Shown piece by piece: positions 57,248 through 64,000 of a DNA stretch of 64,000 nucleotides. A model generated the notes under the pieces. It was not told the DNA's origin. It ran no database searches and saw only the letters and a list, made by a program, of their open reading frames with translations. Every line of letters begins with the position of its first letter. The first letter of the stretch is position 1. The DNA is from Tipula vernalis. Taxonomy: Eukaryota > Arthropoda > Insecta > Diptera > Tipulidae. The translations under genes were made by a program, and so were the position numbers. The stretch lies in contig OY282558.1 of the NCBI GenBank assembly GCA_958295665.1, positions 137,868,577-137,932,576 on the forward strand. Reading direction: 5' to 3'.

Positions 57248-58078
57248 CAGGTGATGATTTTCTAGGTTCAGGAAATTTTTTTCCGCCACCCTCATGACTC
57301 GTATTACTGCTGCAGCTACTAATTGTACGATTTCGTGATGTTACATGATTTAATTTCGTTCGATTCACGACCATCACCTCACGACTAAAATCCATATCCT
57401 CATCCATTTTATTATTATTTAGGCTCAACATTTTTTCACGTTCATGCTGTAACTGCTTTTGATGCTCCTGCTGTCGTTGCATTTCCATGAAATTACGTTC
57501 ACGCTCCTCAAATAATAAATTCGCTTTCATTTGTCGCTCATTTTCTAGAAGGGATGCAACCGACTGTGATGATGATAGAACAGCGGATGAACGATTATGT
57601 TGTTGATGATGTTGATGAGGATGATGGTGGTGATGATGATGATGATGATGTTGTTGATGACTATTATTGGTTGTATTGATTAGAGATGAGGATGATGATG
57701 ATGTGATACTACTTGTTGATTGGGGTGGTATTATTGGCATTGTTAGAGGTGGTGGCGATGGTAGTTCGCGCTTAATATCAATTGGTTGCATTAAATCACG
57801 ACGTGGTGTGATTATGCCTAGCGGTGGTGATGGATTTGCTGCATTCATTGGACTATTTTTATTACTGCTATCATTATTGTTATTATTTAAATTGCTACTA
57901 CTATTACTATTATTTAAACTATTATTTCCTAGTAAATTGATTGTTGAATTTAAATTCAATAAATTTGGTGATATCGACGATGGTATTGTGATTGGTATGG
58001 GATGACCCTGATTTTGTGCCGCCAACGATAACGATAATCTGTGATGCCATTGCATTTCCGTATCCAGCCATAATTTAC
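57248..58078 (-). CDS. Internal exon of a host gene: His/Asn/Ser/Gln-rich protein segment
   Basis: This is the best host coding exon in the window. On the minus strand a TTTTATTTACAG acceptor (58090-58079) leads into an open frame that starts with two bases and KLWLDTEMQWHHRLSLSLAA. The frame runs unbroken for about 276 codons to SSPG and a GTAAGTG donor at 57247-57241. Segments in order: a start that is free of low complexity (WLDTEMQWHHRL); an Asn/Ser-rich tract; PSPPLGIITPRRDLMQPIDI followed by KREL, which gives an IKRE SUMO-consensus site; a PSPPPL stretch; poly-Ser; a run of ten His codons within QQ-HHHH..PHQHH; a Glu/Gln/Arg helix with coiled-coil character (LLEN..FEERERNFMEMQRQ); and a basic, Ser-rich end. 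Such composition is typical of insect transcription regulators, which is inference. I do not recognise the gene. The ATG at 58055 is internal to the frame and need not be the start. Confidence 0.75.
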
Positions 58079-59860
58079 CTGTAAATAAAATACACTTTGA
58101 TTAGTGATTTGGAAAATGGATGAGGACATTCATCATATAATAAGGGTTGCGATTAAATTCAATTATTTTGTTGATATTTAGGGAAATGTCGCAAACAGAT
58201 AAATCAATTTCAGTCGAGGGTATTCTCAAGTACAAACAAACACACACACATACATATTCAGAAATACGTTTATTTATTTACAAAATGCAAAAAAAAATGT
58301 TCACAATAAATTTATGGTCATTGACTCAATTGTGTCTATACGATACACAAACACACTCATATACATTTTCATGTTTATGTCACCCCCAATGAAATCCCCA
58401 TCCGACAAAACAACAACAACAACAAATAATTTAATTTTCATTTACTTCATGTTGATCATGCGCTAATTTTCATTAAATTTTTCTTATACTTTGCATTTGT
58501 TTCTCTTTACCACCGCACACAAAATAATTTTCTTTTCTCTTTAATTTAATCGATAAATTCAATGAAAATTTGTGTTCTTCGTTTTTCTCGATGTCTGTCA
58601 ATGACCTGGATTTTGAACATGTTATGCTATTTATTCTACAATACGTCTGTCTGTGTACATATGTATATCCCATATACATAAGACGTTATAATTAATTGAA
58701 CCTATTTTTGTCTGTATATTGTACACAAAATGTGAAATTTTCCTTTTTTTGGTATGTGTCTGTGTGAGTGTGTGTGTGAAAACTTTGATTGGTGCACAAG
58801 TCGCGACTTCTTTAATATATTCCCGCACACAATGATTTGCATATTTAAAAACTAAAAAAAATCAACCAAAGCGAAATTTTCTTTCCCCCGGGGGAAAATT
58901 TGAATATAACAGATTGGTTTAGATTTTTTATCCAATCACGAAATTGGATTTGTGTCGACGAACAATGTAAAATCCTGTAAAAACTAAAAAAAGGATTTCA
59001 TTTTTTTTTTGTTATGTTAATGTGAATATAAAAAAAAGGGTTGATGGGTTTCGGCATGATGATGTAATATTTGATTTGAATTTGTATTTTTGAGATTCGT
59101 TGTTGGGTTCGGGTGTGAGGTGTGAAATTTTGATTTTCGATTTTTTTTTTTTTTTTTTTGGTAACGAGATTGGATATTAGTATTTTTTTAAGGGGAGTGT
59201 CGAAATTTGATTGGATCTAAATATAGGCAAATTTGGTTTAAAAAAAATGAATAAAATATGATTTGGAGGTTTTGTATATATTGTTTGGAAGCCAGAATGG
59301 GGGATTTAATTTGGCTGGGGCGTAGCATATTGTGCAAAGATCCGATTTCGCAATAAAAGTTATGCATTTACTAAGGGCTAAAAAAATTATTGCCTAATCT
59401 CTTACTGACGGATTTGGATCTTACAATTTAATGACAGATCTCCAATATAAAGAAAACATGTCTAAGCTCAACAAAGTCCCCGCATTAATATCGAAAAATA
59501 TCGTTAGATTCGGATTATTTCACAACATTCTGCGGACCTAAATATTCTAGTAAAGCAAACGTAACAAATTATTGTGTCTTTTCAAATTTTAATGAATTGA
59601 GGTCATCATAATGACGGATGCTCCGATGTATTATTTAATTTCTGGACATATTCGATAAAGCCAATTATTATCTAAAGGTCATCGGAATCCCAAAAAAAAT
59701 CATTCAACACCATATTCTGGTATATCCTCTGAAAATTTAAATCAACTGTGTAATCCTGAATCAGTTTAAAATTGACACTTTGAAATATCAATTTAGTCAA
59801 GTCAATGTAAAATTCAATTGGACTGGAAGAATATCTAACGAATGTCTGACGAAAGTCTCG
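58079..59860. other. Intron or upstream DNA of the minus-strand exon
   Basis: Directly right of the acceptor. It contains ACACACACA and GTGTGTGTG runs (58240, 58330, 58770), an AACAACAACAACAACAA run at 58409-58426, and poly-T at 59.14-59.16 kb. Short frames at 58147-58828 are low complexity and unsupported. It probably belongs to the intron upstream of the exon. Confidence 0.5.
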
Positions 59861-61260
59861 AGCATTTTGGAATAATCTGGAAAGTTTGAAATAAAATTGA
59901 AAAATTTCGACAAGTTTGAATAATCCATAATATCATGCAAATAATCTCGTAAAATGTCGAATCTTTTGAATAACGCTTTGCCTAATTCAAACCTAGCTAA
60001 ACTTGAATTAAATCAAATCTAAAATTTTAGTGTTCTTGCATAAAATTGCCAAGACATCTTGAAAAACCTAAAAATTCTCAAATAACGCTACACAACTCAA
60101 AGCTGAGCAACTCAATGCTACACAACTTCCGAATAAGCTCAATCCCTTTACTAAATCTGTAATTTCACGATGTTTGGAGAGCCTCCAAAATCTCGAATAT
60201 TCTCGAAAATCTGGAACAATCTTAGAATTATAGATTAGTTTCGAAATATTTAGAATAATCTTCAACTCAAACCTAGGAAAATTAGCTATCTCGAATAATT
60301 TCGATAATCTCGACTCAAGGAATCTCGAATTATATCGAGAATTTCAAATAGACCCAAATAATCTCGATATTCTCAGATTCGAGGTATTTTAGAATTTCAA
60401 TCTTAAAACTACATATACCGAATAATTTGTTTATAACGTTTGCCACTAAACACAAAGCGGCCTAAAGCACAGCAAATTCACGTTACATAAATTCACGATT
60501 ATTCTCGAGAATTTACGAATAATTCCCATTCAAACAATTCTATTGCATAAAATAAAACTTTTCAACAAAAGTAAAATCACCGAATCTGGAATTCAGAAGA
60601 GCTGGTAAATCGTAAAATATGGATGAATTGCATATGAAACGGATTTCGACCTCTAAGGCGTAAAATTTTTGCTAAATGATCAAATTAAAAAATGGGAGCT
60701 TTCAACAAAAAGTTTGAGATTTGTTATATACTATATCTTTAACGTAACCAGAATAATATTAGAACTATACGATGATAACGAAGAATAATATCGAGAATAT
60801 TTAAAATCATGAATATTTCTGAAAATCTCAAACAATCTTAGAATTGCACAATAAACTTCAAATAATTCGAATAATCTAACTTCATGCCTTCAACTTCAAT
60901 GCTACGCAAAATTTGAAAAATTAGATATGTCGCGTAATATCGATAATCTCCTGTCTACATATCTAGATTAAACAAAAAAAAATCCTTTTTCTCAGTACCT
61001 CAACATGCTTCGCAAGGAAGGCAATAAAACAATACTCCATAATCGATTCGAATAATCGCTATATACTCCAGAAATCTCGTATACAAATACGAATAACCTG
61101 TCTACTATTTTCAACTCAAACCAAGGGTAAACCACCTAAATCAATGCAATCAAAACTACATAAATCATGAATATTCTCGAAAAATCCCGATTCAGATAAT
61201 CCTATTGTACAAAATAAAATGTTACTGAAAAAAATCACCGATTCCGGAAATCAGAATATA
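59861..61260. repeat. Degenerate AATAATCTCGAA-word region
   Basis: Words such as GAATAATCTCGA, AATATTCTCGAA and AATCTCGAATTA recur dozens of times, in loosely tandem form, with TACACAACTC and CTCAAACCTA phrases between them. No fixed period is visible. The open frame at 60068-60265 on the minus strand is the repeat itself, including a TGAGTTGTGTAGC duplication read as LSCSALSCVAL. Confidence 0.6.
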
Positions 61261-62990
61261 TTCATGTGGAATGTGAATAAAATGCAATATTATCTCCCAC
61301 CTACAATTCCCCGTGAATTTGAAGTACAGTCGTTAAGATTTGACTGATGCATTCCTTTTCCTCAATGAAATATTCTGATATAAAAATATATTTTGATATA
61401 AAAAATAAACAAAATGAATCTGTTAATAATGACTGAGCCACAAGAAGTCATCTTCTTCACTAAAGCTTGACTTTTAACCTACGTTGGAGGTAAATAAAAA
61501 TTTTCCCAAAACTATACCAACACCAAAAAAGTTACTATTGGTTGAAAAGTTTATCTGTTAAAGTCTTTGATATATGCTCAAACTCAAAAAAAAATATAAG
61601 CTTTTAAGAAAAAGCTCTACGAAAAAATATGAATTTGAAAGCAACAAATTACCACTCAAATATGAATAATTTATTTGTTAAAACTATCAGCCAAATAATA
61701 AATTAAAAGCTTTGTCTGCATATTCATATTTTTATTCAAAAGCTTTCTATTCGATTTTATTAATCTGCGATGAATTTTGTGAACTTAAAATCGAAATTCA
61801 AAAATTTTGTTAAAAAAAATAAATCCGATTAGAAATGTACATAATTTAGAGATGCACTTAAAATTTAAATTTCCAGTTCTAAATTATTATAAAATTCGTA
61901 CTAAATTGAATTTTTAAAATTTTGAATGTAAAAATTGAAATTTTTTATTGTTCAGCAAATCAAATTTTGACTAAAATACTTTAAACGGAATCTTTTGAAG
62001 TCCATCGTCAATCAAGTTTGAATTTGTGCTCCATTTGAAAGCATACACGAACTGATCGAATGAGTTTAAACTGCTAGATTGTGTGGCGAGGCTTTTTAAA
62101 ATTGTCGAAATTTCAACAGTGATGGTTTGTATCGCTTTGAGATTCTTAGAATCTTTTAGATTCGGTTGAGATTTTTGAGTTATATTGGTGTTTAAATACG
62201 TACAAGTCGTCGCATAATTTCGAAGAATCTCAAAAATTTCGAATATTTCCGGAAACCCGTAATATCAAGCAAATTAACAAAAAAATATGGAAAAATTCGT
62301 AAAATTTCGAATGATCAGAATGATAATCTTAATTAAAATTCATTACAAATTATTTTTTAACAGTTTCTAAAAATTTTTAAAAATCCAATAAACCTTTTAT
62401 TCGAATTTTTTTTCGGACGTGACAGAAACTTTTCGTTTGTATTTAATTTGGCGTAAGCAATAAACATATTGGACGAATTTATAAAATTATTTCTATAGAA
62501 ATGAAGGCAATAAAATTAAAATTATCTAAATGGCGTTTATGGCATAATAATATTCAGTCGACGAAATGCCATTCAAGTATTTTGACAAGTACCAGAGTAC
62601 TATGAAAGACAAATTTGCTAAAATTTGCTCAATAAACTTACCGTGCAGTATTTATAATACGGTTTTCCTACCGCTCGTATTTGTAATTGGCGGAAAACAA
62701 TAACTGTCAGACATTACCGTCCGGATTTCATGATGCCCTCCCTGGATGGCTGGTACCCCGTGAAATGTGAATGAATTGTAATATATAATTTCCAATTTAC
62801 AACTTAATTTTAATTTAATTAACATTTAAGAATTTCCCCATGCTTACCAAATTACAAAAGCTGAGGTTTTAAGATAAAAACTCTTCGGAAAACGCACCAA
62901 ATAAATACTCAAAGTTGCATAATTCATATGTTAAAGCTTTCAGACAAATAACAAACTAAAAGCTTTACATGCTAAATTATGTGTTTAATA
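61261..62990. other. AT-rich non-coding stretch
   Basis: No gene is recognised. The phrases around 61.55-61.75 kb (GCTTTTAAGAAAAAGCTCTAC, AAAGCTTT words) recur in diverged form at 62.87-62.98 kb, suggesting an old duplication of about 150 bases. Confidence 0.45.
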
Positions 62991-62994
62991 TTTT

Positions 62995-63700
62995 TCAATT
63001 CAACCCAGCCCTAAACTAAACCATAATTTAACCCCGACTCAGCCTTCAACTCAACCCAAACTAAATGTTTAACTCAAACCCTAAATCAACACGGTTCGAA
63101 AACTACATGAGTACATGAACTCAACAATCTAATTTACACCGAAACCCGAGTCACCCCCAAATAAATCCCCAACTGCACCCTATCGCTCAACCCCAACTCA
63201 ACACTCTACTCGACAATTTAACCCTCAACGCAACCCTTAACTTAACGCCCAACTTAATCCTCAAATCAATACAAGAACAAGTCAAACTAACTTAAGACTA
63301 AAATCTCAATTAAACCCCCAAATGAAGCTCAATAAATCTCACTCAACCCCAAACTTAGCACCCTACTTAATCCACAAATCTCAACATGGTCCTAAAAAAT
63401 TTATGCGTACGTGAACTGAAACTAATTTCCAACTCAACATACAACTCTCCCAAAATAAATCCGCAGATGGACCCTCACTAAACCTGAACTCAATCCCAAC
63501 TCAACTTCCAATTCAACCCTCAACTTAACCCCAAACTCAATACCTGAACTAACACGGTCTGAAAACCGCTTCTGTCTATGAACTCAATTCAGTCCTAATA
63601 AAACCTCTAACTCGACCCCCAACTCAACATCAACTTAACAACCCCAAACTAAACGTCCAACTCATTCCTCAAATCAATGCGGCTCGAAAAATCATCGCAC
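62995..63700 (+). repeat. CTCAACCCC minisatellite, second locus
   Basis: The C/A-rich word is the same as at 3.2-4.6 kb, in the same orientation. The longer phrase ACATGAGTACATGAACTCAAC appears at about 63105, with relatives at 63404 and 63570. The strand bias (almost no G) is the same. The array continues weakly towards 63850. Confidence 0.85.
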
Positions 63701-63769
63701 TATCATACCATTAAATTATCATTCCATTATACCATTATGCAGCTACACCAATAAACCATCGTACCATCA

Positions 63770-64000
63770 CACTTATTTGTTTAAATATCTTATACTTACA
63801 AACAAGTCAACCCAAAATTCAGTATCCAACTCAATATTCAAACCAGAATATATAAAAAATTCATAAATCTTTATCGAGTCAATTCGTAAGGCAGGTATCG
63901 GACCCCTCGACCTATAGATTCCTAAAGCTTTTCGATTGTCCGTCTTGACTATAGAAAAAGTTTGGCGAAAAAAATCCAAATCAGACAAGCCGTTCTCGAG
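63770..64000. repeat. Flank of the second minisatellite, cut by the window end
   Basis: The sequence has TATCGGACCCCTCGACCTAT and ends with ACAAGCCGTTCTCGAG, which matches the phrase that follows the first minisatellite at 4660. It probably belongs to the same dispersed repeat. The 71-codon minus-strand frame here is not supported as a gene. Confidence 0.5.

Noticed and set aside
57667..58005. Plus-strand open frame opposite the host exon
   Set aside because: It is the complement of the minus-strand exon (poly-Asp and poly-Leu from the CAT and Asn/Ser repeats). The minus-strand reading has splice sites at both ends.

Overview
This window looks like repeat-rich nuclear DNA from an insect, most plausibly a fly (Diptera). 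The evidence is strong AT richness with long A/T homopolymers, many insect-type transposon families (BEL/Pao, gypsy-like, Jockey-like, mariner), GT-AG introns, and one coding exon with the poly-His/Ser/Asn/Gln low complexity common in dipteran regulatory proteins. I cannot name the species. There is no bacterial-style gene organisation, no rRNA and no convincing stand-alone tRNA.

Left part (1-13.5 kb): mostly gene-free AT-rich DNA. It holds a degenerate CTCAACCCC minisatellite (3.2-4.6 kb), a direct duplication of about 450 bp (4.9 and 6.0 kb), a fold-back element (9.2-9.5 kb) and a small Tc1/mariner-like relic (12.7 kb).

Middle (13.5-28.3 kb): a transposon graveyard. A BEL/Pao element (13.8-18.15 kb) keeps gag, protease, RT, RNase H and a 3' LTR but has lost its integrase core. 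It is followed by a relic of an unknown element and orientation-switching AATGAGTGAAT minisatellites (19.6-21.4 kb). Next comes a MITE, and then a gypsy-like gag on the minus strand lying head-to-head with a gypsy-like pol on the plus strand. The pol is cut off by a tRNA-derived SINE-like insertion.

32-38.6 kb: a tandem array with units of about 1.27 kb, each able to carry a 23-bp-arm hairpin. It has been invaded by a 5'-truncated Jockey-like LINE with a clear target-site duplication and by an internally deleted mariner. 38.6-48 kb: a second fold-back element built from CGCGATAT words, a minus-strand BEL/Pao fossil, and a MITE with perfect 43-bp inverted repeats. 48.1-50.7 kb: a satellite with a three-monomer higher-order repeat of about 425 bp.

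Right part (50.7-64 kb): a possible first coding exon on the plus strand (51.47 kb), then one convincing host exon on the minus strand (57.25-58.08 kb). That exon is flanked by good splice sites and encodes a His/Asn/Ser/Gln-rich protein segment that I do not recognise. The window ends in a second copy of the CTCAACCCC minisatellite, in the same orientation as the first. Apart from the two candidate exons, every coding trace appears to belong to decayed mobile elements, and the rest is probably intron or intergenic sequence of one or more large genes.
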